A stretch of 46,016 bases of DNA. Source: Thioalkalivibrio sp. HK1. Lineage in GTDB: Bacteria; Pseudomonadota; Gammaproteobacteria; HK1. The notes under the pieces were generated by a model. It saw nothing but the letters and a program-made list of their open reading frames with translations, had not been told where the DNA came from and did not search any database. The first letter of the stretch is position 1. The number at the start of each line of letters is the position of its first letter. Where the stretch lies: positions 1 to 46,016 of the forward strand of contig JFBG01000046.1 of NCBI GenBank assembly GCA_000583135.1, read 5' to 3'. Positions 1 to 7,924 of this stretch are shown here, one piece after another. Both the position numbers and the translations under genes were made by a program.

Positions 1-1110
1 GGGGACGTTCCAGGTCACGCCAATAGCGCGATGGACGGCTATGCGGTCCGCACCGCCGATATCCCGGATCGAGGCGAGGCGATCCTGACCGTGGTGCAAA
101 GAATCACGGCGGGGTCGGCAGGCGAGGCGCTCGCCCCCGGCGAAGCGGCCCGTATCTTCACCGGCGCTCCGATCCCCGAAGGGGCCGACGCCATCGCCAT
201 TCAGGAGAACTGTCGGCGAGAAGGCGATAAGGTCATCGTCCCCGCTCCGCTGGCGGCGGGCACCTTCGTGCGTCCGCGCGGGAACGATATTAGGGCCGGG
301 GATGTCGTGATCGCCGAGGGCGCTCGCATCCGTCCGCAGGAAATGGGGGCGATCGCATCGTTAGGCGCCGACACCGTCGAAGTCCGGAGACGGATAAGGG
401 TTGCGATCCTCGCCACCGGTGACGAATTGCGCGAGCCCGGCGAGGATTTGGCTCCCGGGCAGATCTACAACTCCAATCGCTTCACCCTGATCGGCCTGCT
501 AGAGCGAGCCGGATGCGACATCGTCGATCTCGGGGTCGTCGCCGACCGTATCGATGCGACCTGCGATGCCCTTCGCACCGGAGCGAGCCGCGCCGATGTG
601 CTGATCACCACCGGCGGGGTTTCGGTGGGCGAAGAGGATCATATTCGGCATGCCGTGGAATCGATGGGCGAGATCTTCATCCGCAAGGTTGCGGTTCGCC
701 CGGGAAAGCCGATCGTCCACGGACGCATCGAGCAATGCGACCTGATCGGACTGCCCGGCAATCCGGTCTCCACCCTCGTGGGATTTTGCCTCTTCGTGCG
801 CCCCTTCCTCCTGTGTCGATCGGGGGTCGATGCCGCACGCGCCTTCCCGATGCCGATCCCCGTCCCCGCCGATTTCGCTTGGCCCGTCGCCCAAAGCCGT
901 CGGGAATTCGCCCGCGCTCGACTGATCCCGAGCCAGGGAAATTCCCCGACCGGGCCCGACATGCCAAGAGCGGAAATCCACCCCCGACAAGGATCCGATG
1001 TCCTCTCGGCGGCGACATGGGCCGGCGGTTTGGTCGAGATCCCCGAGGGGCGTACCCTTGTCCCCGGCGATATGGTGCTCTATCACTCCTTCGGAGATCT
1101 CCTCGATTGA
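1..1110 (+). CDS. moeA: Molybdopterin molybdenumtransferase MoeA (5' partial)
   Basis: MoeA inserts molybdate into adenylylated molybdopterin in the cytoplasm, the last common step of Moco synthesis. The reading frame is open from base 1 and starts mid-protein with PGHANSAMDGYAVR, the conserved N-terminal MoeA motif. Roughly 40-50 residues must therefore lie upstream of the window, and the ATG at 31 is an internal methionine. Other family marks are the molybdopterin-binding TTGGVSVGEEDH, VRPGKPIVHG and GLPGNPVS, followed by a beta-rich C-terminal domain. It ends at a TGA that overlaps the start of moaE, so the two are co-translated. A tungsten-handling role for the aldehyde oxidoreductase at 9 kb is possible but is only inference. 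Confidence 0.95.
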   Translation, partial: GDVPGHANSAMDGYAVRTADIPDRGEAILTVVQRITAGSAGEALAPGEAARIFTGAPIPEGADAIAIQENCRREGDKVIVPAPLAAGTFVRPRGNDIRAGDVVIAEGARIRPQEMGAIASLGADTVEVRRRIRVAILATGDELREPGEDLAPGQIYNSNRFTLIGLLERAGCDIVDLGVVADRIDATCDALRTGASRADVLITTGGVSVGEEDHIRHAVESMGEIFIRKVAVRPGKPIVHGRIEQCDLIGLPGNPVSTLVGFCLFVRPFLLCRSGVDAARAFPMPIPVPADFAWPVAQSRREFARARLIPSQGNSPTGPDMPRAEIHPRQGSDVLSAATWAGGLVEIPEGRTLVPGDMVLYHSFGDLLD

Positions 1111-1592
1111 CCCCTTATATCCGCATCCAGCAAGCGCCCTTCGATGCCGGTTCGATCATCGAGGATACCGGCCGCAGCACCCCCAAGACCGGGGCGGTCG
1201 CCGCCTTCGTCGGGCGGATGCGCGATATCAATGTCGGGAACGAGATCGCGCAAATGACGCTGGAACACTACCCCGGGATGACCGAACGCGCCATCGAGGG
1301 CATCTGCCAAGAGGCGTCCGAACGCTGGGATCTTCTGGATATCCGCGTGGTGCACCGAACGGGGACGATAAAGCCGCTCGATACCATCGTCCTCGTGGCG
1401 GTCGCAAGCGCCCACCGGCAAAATGCCTTCCTCGCCTGCGAGTTCATCATGGACTTCCTCAAAACCCGCGCCCCCTTTTGGAAAAAGGAAACCACCGAGG
1501 ACGGCACCGAACACTGGGTCGAATCCCGCACAAGCGACGACTTGGCCGCCGAACGATGGCATGAGCGAACATCATCCGGATTGCGAAGATAA
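1107..1592 (+). CDS. moaE: Molybdopterin synthase catalytic subunit MoaE
   Basis: MoaE, with thiocarboxylated MoaD, converts cyclic pyranopterin monophosphate to molybdopterin. The 161-residue product has the family core: FVGRMRD near residue 36, HRTG, and the active-site stretch RAPFWKKE with its catalytic lysines. No ATG is available at the N-terminus. The best start is the TTG at 1107, which overlaps the moeA stop (TTGA) and has GGAG about 10 bases upstream. This gives MTPYIRIQQAPF, the expected beginning. The reading frame stays open further upstream, but that stretch is an out-of-frame shadow of moeA. The MoaD partner is not adjacent; a MoaD-like protein lies at 11.0 kb. Confidence 0.93.
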   Translation: MTPYIRIQQAPFDAGSIIEDTGRSTPKTGAVAAFVGRMRDINVGNEIAQMTLEHYPGMTERAIEGICQEASERWDLLDIRVVHRTGTIKPLDTIVLVAVASAHRQNAFLACEFIMDFLKTRAPFWKKETTEDGTEHWVESRTSDDLAAERWHERTSSGLRR

Positions 1593-1922
1593 ACACCGAG
1601 CGGCGAAGTGCTCAGCCCACAAAAACGACAATCCTTCAATATAGCAATCCCCCTCGAAATACCTGCCCTCATCGAGGCGATTCGAATATCGAAAATATCC
1701 CGAAATATCCTTATCCGCCATGGCAAGAACGATCGTTCCAATCGATCTATTTCGGCATGAACGGCACAAGCCACAACCTTCTTTCAAGCGATGCGTCAAG
1801 ATCGAATGACAATGGATTCGGGTATATCCTGACGCGGTTCAAGGCATCATCGATCCCCGGCCCCCAGCCCGCCGAAGCGATGGTTTCGGCATATTGAAAA
1901 TTCACTTCACAAGGTCATCGCC
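1593..1922. other. Intergenic region without a supported gene
   Basis: This 330-base gap lies between moaE and the allantoinase gene. A 75-codon minus-strand frame (1572-1799) overlaps the end of moaE and has no recognisable domain, so I do not call it. No clear terminator or promoter was seen. Confidence 0.5.
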
Positions 1923-2849
1923 ATGTCTTCCTCCGATTCCTTCTTGCAGGACTATCCCCGCGATATGGTCGGCTACGGCCGCAATCCGCCTCATCCTCGC
2001 TGGCCGCAGGGCGCGAAGATAGCGGTGCAATTCGTCATCAACTACGAAGAGGGGGGAGAGAACTGCATCCTGCACGGCGACCCGGCATCCGAGACATTTC
2101 TTTCCGAGATCATCGGGGCCCAACCCTTCGTCGGGCAACGACATCTCAATATGGAATCGTTCTACGAATTCGGCTCGCGCGCCGGATTTTGGAGATTGCA
2201 CCGGCTGTTCACTTCAAGGGATTTACCGGTGACGGTCTACGGGGTCGCGATGGCCTTGGCGAGAAACCCCGAGGCCACCTCGGCGATGGTCGAGGCCGGA
2301 TGGGAGATCGCAAGCCACGGCTGGCGTTGGATCGACTATCAAAACCTGAGCATCGAGACCGAGCGAGAACACCTCGATCGAGCCATCGAGGTACAAACCC
2401 GGATCACCGGCGAACGCCCGCTCGGTTGGTATACCGGTCGCTGCAGCCCCTTCACCCGCCGGCTTGTCGTCGAGGAAGGCGGCTTCGTCTACGACTCCGA
2501 TTCCTACGCCGACGATCTTCCCTACTGGACGAAAGAATTCGGGCGGGGGCACCTCGTCATCCCCTATACCCTCGACAACAACGATATGCGTTTTGCCACC
2601 GCTCAAGGATTCAACTCCGGCGATCAATTTTTCGCCTACCTCAAAGACTCTTTCGACGTGCTCTACGCCGAGGGTGTGGATTGCCCGAAGATGATGTCGA
2701 TCGGATTGCACTGCCGACTCGCCGGTCGCCCGGGACGCACCGCCGCTCTCGCCCGCTTCCTCGATTACGTCGCCAATCACGATCGGGTTTGGGTGTGCCG
2801 TCGCATCGACATCGCTCGTCACTGGCAAGAACATCATCCTTGTCCATAG
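1923..2849 (+). CDS. puuE: Allantoinase PuuE, polysaccharide-deacetylase family
   Basis: The predicted role is hydrolysis of allantoin to allantoate in ureide and purine breakdown. The 308-residue protein matches the usual PuuE length and has its hallmark segments: DYPRDMVGYGRNPPHPRWP at the N-terminus, VQFVINYEEGGEN, EIASHGWRWIDY, the GWYTGRCSP stretch and GLHCRLAGRPGR. The fold is NodB-like, but the usual TFDD metal motif is replaced by VINYEEG. This agrees with reports that PuuE differs from metal-dependent deacetylases. No uricase, transthyretin-like hydrolase or allantoicase gene is nearby. The ATG at 1923 begins MSSSDSF. Related enzymes act on other cyclic amides, so the exact substrate is less certain than the family. 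Confidence 0.88.
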   Translation: MSSSDSFLQDYPRDMVGYGRNPPHPRWPQGAKIAVQFVINYEEGGENCILHGDPASETFLSEIIGAQPFVGQRHLNMESFYEFGSRAGFWRLHRLFTSRDLPVTVYGVAMALARNPEATSAMVEAGWEIASHGWRWIDYQNLSIETEREHLDRAIEVQTRITGERPLGWYTGRCSPFTRRLVVEEGGFVYDSDSYADDLPYWTKEFGRGHLVIPYTLDNNDMRFATAQGFNSGDQFFAYLKDSFDVLYAEGVDCPKMMSIGLHCRLAGRPGRTAALARFLDYVANHDRVWVCRRIDIARHWQEHHPCP

Positions 2850-2871
2850 CAAGAAGGCGCCCGGGATAAAA

Positions 2872-2893
2872 GCGGCGGAGAGCAAGCCGCCGC
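2872..2893. terminator. GC-rich hairpin between convergent genes
   Basis: A 7-bp perfect stem (GCGGCGG / CCGCCGC) with an 8-base loop lies between the end of puuE and the end of the convergent gene at 2933. There is no T-run directly after the stem on the plus strand, so a terminator role is tentative. Confidence 0.35.
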
Positions 2894-2932
2894 GTTGAGC
2901 CTTGTATTCCAAAAAACCCGGGATGCCAAGCC

Positions 2933-3964
2933 TTAGGATGAATGAAAGAAAGCGAGATAGATGGAGACCGCCACGGAAGCAGCGGTGATCAACACCATCG
3001 TCTTGCTCACTTTCCATTTCCTCTCGGATTTCCGACCCATCAAGTAGCCCTCGATCTTGGAAATTTGGGTCTGCATCTCCATCAGAGTGTCATTGATTTT
3101 GTCGGCGAACTTGTCGAACTTTTCATCGGATTTATCGGCGAACTTGTCGAACTTTTCGTCGATCTTATCGACTAACTTATCAAACTTTTCGTCGGATTTA
3201 TCGAATCTTTTGTCGACACTCTTGGCGGCTTTATCGAACCTTTCATCGACACCATCGGTGAGTTCGTCGAATCTTTCGTTGACCTTGTCGAACCTCTCGT
3301 CGACCTTGTCGAACCTCTCGTCGACCTTGTCGAACCTCTCGTCAACCTTGTCGAACCTCTCGTCAACCTTGTCGAACCTCTCGTCAACCTTGTCAACGAA
3401 CCTATCAAACCTGTCGTCGGATTTATCGAGCCTTTTGTCAATGTTATCGGCGAATTTATCGAACCTTTCATCGACACTCTCGGTGAGTTTGTCGAACCTT
3501 TCGTCGACCTTGTCGAGTCTCCCATCGACCTTGTCGAACCTCTTTTCCAACCACTGCCTATCGAGATTGGGATCCATCGCTATCACCTCGGTGTCGTATG
3601 TCTCTTTAGACGATTGAATCAATGCCGGGTTTGCGGCGTCCATCGCTCGGTAGGATATACCGGACTCGTCGGTGATACCCACAAAATCGACATCGAGCCT
3701 GACCATGATATCGACCGAGCCTTTCCCGTTCCATTCCCACTTCACCTTCACATCTTCTTCTTCGATGTCGAAATTCGTTTTCCATTGGCCAATCCTACTG
3801 CGCAGTATATCCCCCATTTCGCACTGTGACGACTCGACGCTGATATGACAAAAGCACTCGTTATCGAAGCAGCACGACTTCCTACCTTGCACCGTCAGAG
3901 AACCCGACTCCCTCAATCCATCTTCCAATGCGTTGAACAGCATCAATGCTCGACCGCGATCCAT
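2933..3964 (-). CDS. Heptad-repeat coiled-coil protein with C-terminal membrane anchor, unknown function
   Basis: I do not recognise a family. The 343-residue product has three visible parts. Residues 1-135 form a mixed alpha/beta domain with a cysteine cluster (CCFDNECFC at 31-39). Residues about 139-300 are a long heptad array of the type VDERFDK, KSDEKFDK and FADKIDE, strongly charged and predicted as a coiled coil; five consecutive copies are almost identical at DNA level. Residues 322-340 are a single hydrophobic segment (TMVLITAASVAVSIYLAFF) followed by HSS. This suggests a tail-anchored protein with its rod and N-domain in the cytoplasm. The start has AAGGAG about 7 bases upstream. The architecture recalls Borrelia Bdr proteins, but the repeat sequence differs, so I claim no homology. 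The gene faces puuE and opens an AT-richer islet. Confidence 0.82.
   Translation of the reverse strand: MDRGRALMLFNALEDGLRESGSLTVQGRKSCCFDNECFCHISVESSQCEMGDILRSRIGQWKTNFDIEEEDVKVKWEWNGKGSVDIMVRLDVDFVGITDESGISYRAMDAANPALIQSSKETYDTEVIAMDPNLDRQWLEKRFDKVDGRLDKVDERFDKLTESVDERFDKFADNIDKRLDKSDDRFDRFVDKVDERFDKVDERFDKVDERFDKVDERFDKVDERFDKVNERFDELTDGVDERFDKAAKSVDKRFDKSDEKFDKLVDKIDEKFDKFADKSDEKFDKFADKINDTLMEMQTQISKIEGYLMGRKSERKWKVSKTMVLITAASVAVSIYLAFFHSS
3281..3385. repeat. Five 21-bp tandem repeats inside the heptad-rod gene
   Basis: Five head-to-tail units of 21 bases (plus-strand unit GACCTTGTCGAACCTCTCGTC) run without gaps. Three units begin GAC and two begin AAC; otherwise they are identical. Each unit encodes one VDERFDK heptad on the minus strand. 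More divergent units flank the array on both sides. Unit length is a multiple of three, so copy-number change would lengthen or shorten the rod without a frameshift. Confidence 0.95.
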
Positions 3965-5144
3965 GATGAATCTCCTTGCCTATCTTTGAAGCCGATTCCC
4001 GATCACCCTCTTGGAACTCACTCGCTCTCGCTCTTGTCGTTCCGGCATCGCTGGTGATACTCTCAAAAATTGAATTCTCTTTACAACGCCATCACGTCCT
4101 CTTCTCGGATATCCTTCGTTGCATCCTTGAACCAACTCCCGGTTCGTCCAATACACTTGCTCCTTGATTGATACCGACAGTCGAATTCGCCCGGATCGTC
4201 TTCGCTCGGGTGGAAATTCCTTCGGCTAGCATCTCATTCACCATCGCAATGAAATCTTAGTGTAGCATTTAAATTACTCTCGATGATCGAAATAACCTCA
4301 TATTTTTTTCGAATTGCACGATACGAATAACCGTTGCAAAACATATTGCAAATGCTTTTCAACACCATATACCGCATCCTCTCGCAGGCTTGCCTCAGCC
4401 TGCACTGCAGTTGGGGTTTGCTGCGAAATATCCTCTTAAAGGGCTTACAATAAAATCTAAACGACTTATGATAAAAAACAACGAAACATATAATACATTT
4501 GTGTCAATGAAATCTGCACCATGATCTTTTCGATTTTATTTCACCTGGTCTAGCAAGCGATCATCGAAGCAAGGTATTTCTTCCTTCCATCGGCCTTTGG
4601 TGAAATAAGTGATATAAAGAATCTAAACAGATACAAGACATCGATAGCGAACTTCGATATCGAATACATCTATATAATTTCAATACGATCGGATAATCAG
4701 ATTGCGTATCCGAGTCGATTCCTTGGCCAAATCTTAGCCTGCTTCGGAAAGATATATCATATTGAGATATATCAAAAATTTATCCATATAAAATTCAGAG
4801 TTTCAAAAATACATAAAGAGCCACCGATAATGTTACCCTATGTCAATTTATATTTTGTCTTGGGCATCGGTCGGCCGCATAAATCGCTTCGGCGTCTGAT
4901 CGATTTTGCCGGCATCATTTTAGTAATAACTATCGAGATCATGATTCTTTTTCATTGCCTTGTCGATATCATCCAAACCATCCCAAACCATCAAGAACGA
5001 TATCAATGAGGGAGGGATATAGAACGCTCTTTGATCAATTAGATAATCATTTGTCGCCGGGTCTGCGAAAGCATTCACAGACCCGGCGACAAATTAGCAA
5101 AGCCGAAATCCACTAACCCAGCATAACGACATAATCCCTATGTT
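3965..5144. other. AT-rich gene-free stretch of about 1.2 kb
   Basis: The region is visibly richer in A/T than the rest of the window, especially 4250-5050. It has no frame with a recognisable product; two plus-strand frames of about 65-70 codons (3845-4057 and 3976-4167) look random. It holds a short 7-bp inverted repeat near 4384-4403 (GCAGGCT/AGCCTGC) and the strong hairpin at 5050-5093. The promoter of the heptad-rod gene must lie here, but I could not pick one with confidence. Confidence 0.6.
5050..5093 (-). terminator. Strong hairpin downstream of the glycine-zipper gene
   Basis: A perfect 16-bp inverted repeat (TTTGTCGCCGGGTCTG / CAGACCCGGCGACAAA) encloses a 12-base loop. It starts about 50 bases past the stop of the minus-strand gene at 5145. 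No long U-tract follows on either strand, so it may act as an imperfect intrinsic terminator or a 3'-end stabiliser. Confidence 0.65.
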
Positions 5145-6119
5145 TCAGATAATCAACTTTCGCGTCCGAGTCAGTACTTTGGCCGAATCACTGCTCAGAT
5201 TGCCGGCATCATCCAAAATGGGGGTACTTAATATGCTAACGACACCACGTACCAAAGTGCCTGCTGCAGAAAATCGATCCAAATCCTCGGAGCGAGAGGA
5301 GTCGAAGTCATCGGGATCGATCTTTTTCATCGCCACCTTGGCGCGATCGGAAAGACCTTTTAGGACCTTCTCCAACTCGTCTACACGCTTCTTCGATTTT
5401 TCCATGAGATCGCGCAAAGTTTTCAGTTCTTCGCAAGCAATATTGACCTTGCACTCATCATCGCGAGCCTGCGATAGTGCCTTCTGACCCTGCGTAGCGA
5501 GCACGAGACCGCCCACAAGCATGGCCGGGACCAACACGACTCCTCCGAGGACGAAAGTACCCAAGGCCACGCCACCCCCACCGCTCGCGAGCGTCCCGCC
5601 CCCAAGCCAAGCCAGTGTAGCGGACTGAGCCGCGGCGCCGCTCAATGAACCGATGGAAGTGCCGGTGCCGGCCGATGCAAAGAGACCCACAAGGCCCACA
5701 GTGGCAGTCGAAGCCGTCCCTCCGGCCGTCGCCGCGGATGCCGCACCGCCCAAGAGAGCATTGGCATGTTCGATGATTCCACGATATTCACGGATCTCGG
5801 TCGGATTGATCCGAAGATCGTCAAGCAAATGTGCGTCTCGGCTCCGGCCCTTGAGATTCAACTTATCAAGCAAGCGCAAAAATTCCCCCACGGTATCGTG
5901 CGCAACTTCGATCTGCACCTTACCGTAGTCATCGGCATGGCGCATGAATCGCTTACGCGTATCCTCGGTCTTGTCGACATTATTGTCGTAACGATCCTTG
6001 GCCTTGCGACTCTTTTCTTTGGCTTTGTAAGTGTCATCGAAACCCTTCACGCCCTTGTAGATACCATAGCCACCAGCGGCTACACCAACGGCGAGCCAGA
6101 CGATAAGAGGGATTGGCAT
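5145..6119 (-). CDS. Glycine/alanine-zipper membrane protein with flanking coiled coils, unknown function
   Basis: No named family is recognised. The 324-residue product begins MPIPLIVWLAVGVAAGGYGIYKG, a hydrophobic N-terminal helix. A charged helical region follows (about 25-115, rich in K/D/E). Next is a long Gly/Ala/Ser/Thr-rich hydrophobic block (about 120-215) that contains SLSGAAAQSATLAWLGGGTL and ends in VLGGVVLVPAMLVGGLVLA. The C-terminal part (about 220-290) is a coiled coil. I have seen similar Gly-rich blocks in uncharacterised bacterial proteins and infer a membrane-inserting or oligomer-forming segment. The start at 6119 is chosen because AAAGGAG lies 7 bases upstream; a longer frame opens at 6167. 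The gene follows the 144-codon gene at 6164 after 44 bases, so they probably form one operon. Confidence 0.8.
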   Translation of the reverse strand: MPIPLIVWLAVGVAAGGYGIYKGVKGFDDTYKAKEKSRKAKDRYDNNVDKTEDTRKRFMRHADDYGKVQIEVAHDTVGEFLRLLDKLNLKGRSRDAHLLDDLRINPTEIREYRGIIEHANALLGGAASAATAGGTASTATVGLVGLFASAGTGTSIGSLSGAAAQSATLAWLGGGTLASGGGGVALGTFVLGGVVLVPAMLVGGLVLATQGQKALSQARDDECKVNIACEELKTLRDLMEKSKKRVDELEKVLKGLSDRAKVAMKKIDPDDFDSSRSEDLDRFSAAGTLVRGVVSILSTPILDDAGNLSSDSAKVLTRTRKLII

Positions 6120-6163
6120 GGGAGACTCCTTTATGAATCGAGTGGCAAATGATGAAGAAAGGA

Positions 6164-6595
6164 TCAAAGATCAAAGGGTTCTTCCGGGCGATCTTCGATA
6201 TGACTCCTCAGATCTTTTATATTGGCGAAAGGATTGTCTTTGACGATCTCGGTCAGCGCATCGGTGAGTTTGGTCACCGCCTCGTTATTGTCCTTGGACA
6301 GTGCTTCGTCCAAGAACACAAGCAAGCCATCAAATATCTTGGCTCTCTCTTCGAAGGATCGATCGAGTGCCTCGATGATGATATCTCGCTCGCTTTGGAT
6401 ACGGGCGATGGCTTTGCGCTCCTCGAAGCGGATCTCCTCTCTGCGGGTACGCTCCCGCTCTCTGGTATCGAGGTAGTCGAAGAATTTCTCAGTGATCTCC
6501 CGTATGGGAGCCGTGGGATCAAGAGCTGCACCGGCCTTTTGAGCCAACGCTTTTCCCGTGTACTTGGCAAAGAATCGCTTATTTTTGAGATCCAT
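6164..6595 (-). CDS. Small charged helical protein, unknown function, first gene of a two-gene unit
   Basis: The 143-residue protein starts MDLKNKRFFAKYTGKAL and is almost entirely predicted helix. A long charged helix (RERERTRREEIRFEERKAIARIQSERDIIIEAL) is followed by FEERAKIFDGLLVFLDEAL and the tail DALTEIVKDNPFANIKDL. There is no signal peptide or membrane segment, so it is probably cytoplasmic. A strong ribosome-binding site (GGGGAGG) sits 6 bases before the ATG at 6595. I cannot name the family. Proteins of this shape could act as partner or regulator of the adjacent membrane protein, but that is inference from the tight operon order. A candidate promoter with a poly-T spacer lies about 70 bases upstream. 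Confidence 0.78.
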   Translation of the reverse strand: MDLKNKRFFAKYTGKALAQKAGAALDPTAPIREITEKFFDYLDTRERERTRREEIRFEERKAIARIQSERDIIIEALDRSFEERAKIFDGLLVFLDEALSKDNNEAVTKLTDALTEIVKDNPFANIKDLRSHIEDRPEEPFDL

Positions 6596-6665
6596 TCATG
6601 CCTCCCCAAGATCGCAGATATACCGTCATCTCGATCAATCGATGAATCCAAAATACCGATTTCAT

Positions 6666-6696
6666 AGAATACTAAAAAAAAAAAAAAAAAAGTCAA
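6666..6696 (-). promoter_or_regulatory. Candidate sigma70 promoter with homopolymer spacer
   Basis: Read on the minus strand, TTGACT (6691-6696) matches a -35 box and TATTCT (6666-6671) a -10 box. The 19 bases between them are two ordinary bases plus a run of T. The box pair sits about 70 bases before the ATG of the 143-residue protein. If the T-run changes length, the spacer shifts towards or away from the optimal 17, which would alter expression. Confidence 0.55.
6674..6691. repeat. 18-bp poly-A/T homopolymer
   Basis: Eighteen consecutive A on the plus strand in an intergenic position. It is the longest homopolymer I noticed in the window. Such runs are prone to replication slippage and also to sequencing error. 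Confidence 0.9.
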
Positions 6697-6871
6697 TATT
6701 CGTATTCCAGATCGATTCTTGCTGTATCCATTTTGGTTTCATGCACTTCTTAACGCCAAGGGCCGAGCGCATCCGGCGTGGCGGATATCGGACAACCAGC
6801 ATCATCATCTTGCTTAGGTAGCGCCTAGGGGATATCTCTACTTCTACGAATGCTTTTTATCGGTCTCCGGA

Positions 6872-7924
6872 TCAAGACCGTCGGCGGCGACGGCGCTTTG
6901 GGGGGGCGTCAAGGGAGATGTCGTTCGTATCGCCTTGAAGTTGGGCTTGGGCGCCCGAGGTGATGCTGCCTAGTTCGTGGATGACCGCTTCCAAGTCCGG
7001 GGGCGGACCTTTGGGGTGGTTGTCGAGGGCTTCTCGCATCGCTTTCAGGTGGGTCGGGGTGGTGCCGCAGCAGCCGCCGATGATGCGGGCGCCGGCATCG
7101 AGGGCGAGGCAGGCGTAGCGGGCCATCAGTTCGGGGGTGCCGTTGTGGACGCTTTTTCCGTCGACGAACTCCGGGATGCCGCAGTTGGCCTTGGCGGTGA
7201 TGGGGATTTCCTCGGCGCAGGCCTGCGCAAGGCTGATGACCCCCGCCAATGTTTCGGCGGGGCCCAAGCCGCAGTTGGATCCGAGGGAAATCGGGGGATG
7301 GGGCAGGGATCGGCAGAAATTCACGAAGGCCGTCGGGGAAATCCCCATCATGGTGTGTCCGTGGGTATCGAAACTCAAGGTGCAAACGGTGGCAAGGCCG
7401 GTCGTGGCGGCACCGGCCAGAGCCGCTTCGACCTCCTCGTAGGAGGACATCGTTTCCACCCAAAGCAAATCGGCTCCCCCGGCTTTCAAGGCGCGAGCTT
7501 GGGCTGCGAATATCTCGCGCGCCGCCTCGGGTTCGAGTGTGCCCAAGGGGGCGAATATCTCACCGGTCGGGCCTATCGAACCCGCAACCAGTGTCCCTTG
7601 CGAACCGGCGGAGGCTGACTCCTTGGCGATACACGCCGCCGCTTGGTTCAGCTCCTCCACTCGATCTTGCGCCTTATGCAGTGCAAGGCGGCAGGCGTTG
7701 GCCCCGAAGCTGTTGGTCAAGATGATATCGGCTCCGGCCTCGACGAATCGACCGTGCAGATCGGCTATTCGCTCGGGGCGCTCGATATTCCAAAGCTCGG
7801 GGGCATCCCCGGGGGGAAGGCCGGCTTGGAAGAGATTGGTGCCGATGGCTCCGTCCGCCAACAGGAAGGATCGCTCTTGCAACCGCCTTTCAAACGCAGA
7901 CAAGGGATGTGATTCTTCGTTCAT
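6872..7924 (-). CDS. Homocysteine S-methyltransferase family protein (betaine-homocysteine type)
   Basis: The predicted activity is methyl transfer from a donor such as betaine or S-methylmethionine to homocysteine, giving methionine in the cytoplasm. The 350-residue protein has the family TIM-barrel marks: ADGAIGTNLF near the N-terminus, ILTNSFGAN, the zinc cysteine in GSNCGLGP and the paired zinc cysteines in IIGGCCGTTPTHL. No cobalamin or pterin domain is present, so it is not MetH. The C-terminus ends in PPKRRRRRRS, an unusual polyarginine tail not needed by the fold. It stands alone, on the opposite strand to the following cluster. The donor is not settled by sequence. Confidence 0.88.
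   Translation of the reverse strand: MNEESHPLSAFERRLQERSFLLADGAIGTNLFQAGLPPGDAPELWNIERPERIADLHGRFVEAGADIILTNSFGANACRLALHKAQDRVEELNQAAACIAKESASAGSQGTLVAGSIGPTGEIFAPLGTLEPEAAREIFAAQARALKAGGADLLWVETMSSYEEVEAALAGAATTGLATVCTLSFDTHGHTMMGISPTAFVNFCRSLPHPPISLGSNCGLGPAETLAGVISLAQACAEEIPITAKANCGIPEFVDGKSVHNGTPELMARYACLALDAGARIIGGCCGTTPTHLKAMREALDNHPKGPPPDLEAVIHELGSITSGAQAQLQGDTNDISLDAPPKRRRRRRS

Noticed and set aside
3281..3385. Tandem array considered as CRISPR
   Set aside because: Units are contiguous without spacers, lie in a coding frame and encode heptads.
2933..3964. Homology to Borrelia Bdr proteins
   Set aside because: Only the general layout (repeat coiled coil plus C-terminal membrane helix) is shared; the repeat unit differs, and the organism is not a spirochaete.
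4384..4403. 7-bp inverted repeat as a terminator
   Set aside because: Short stem, no T-run and no gene ending next to it.
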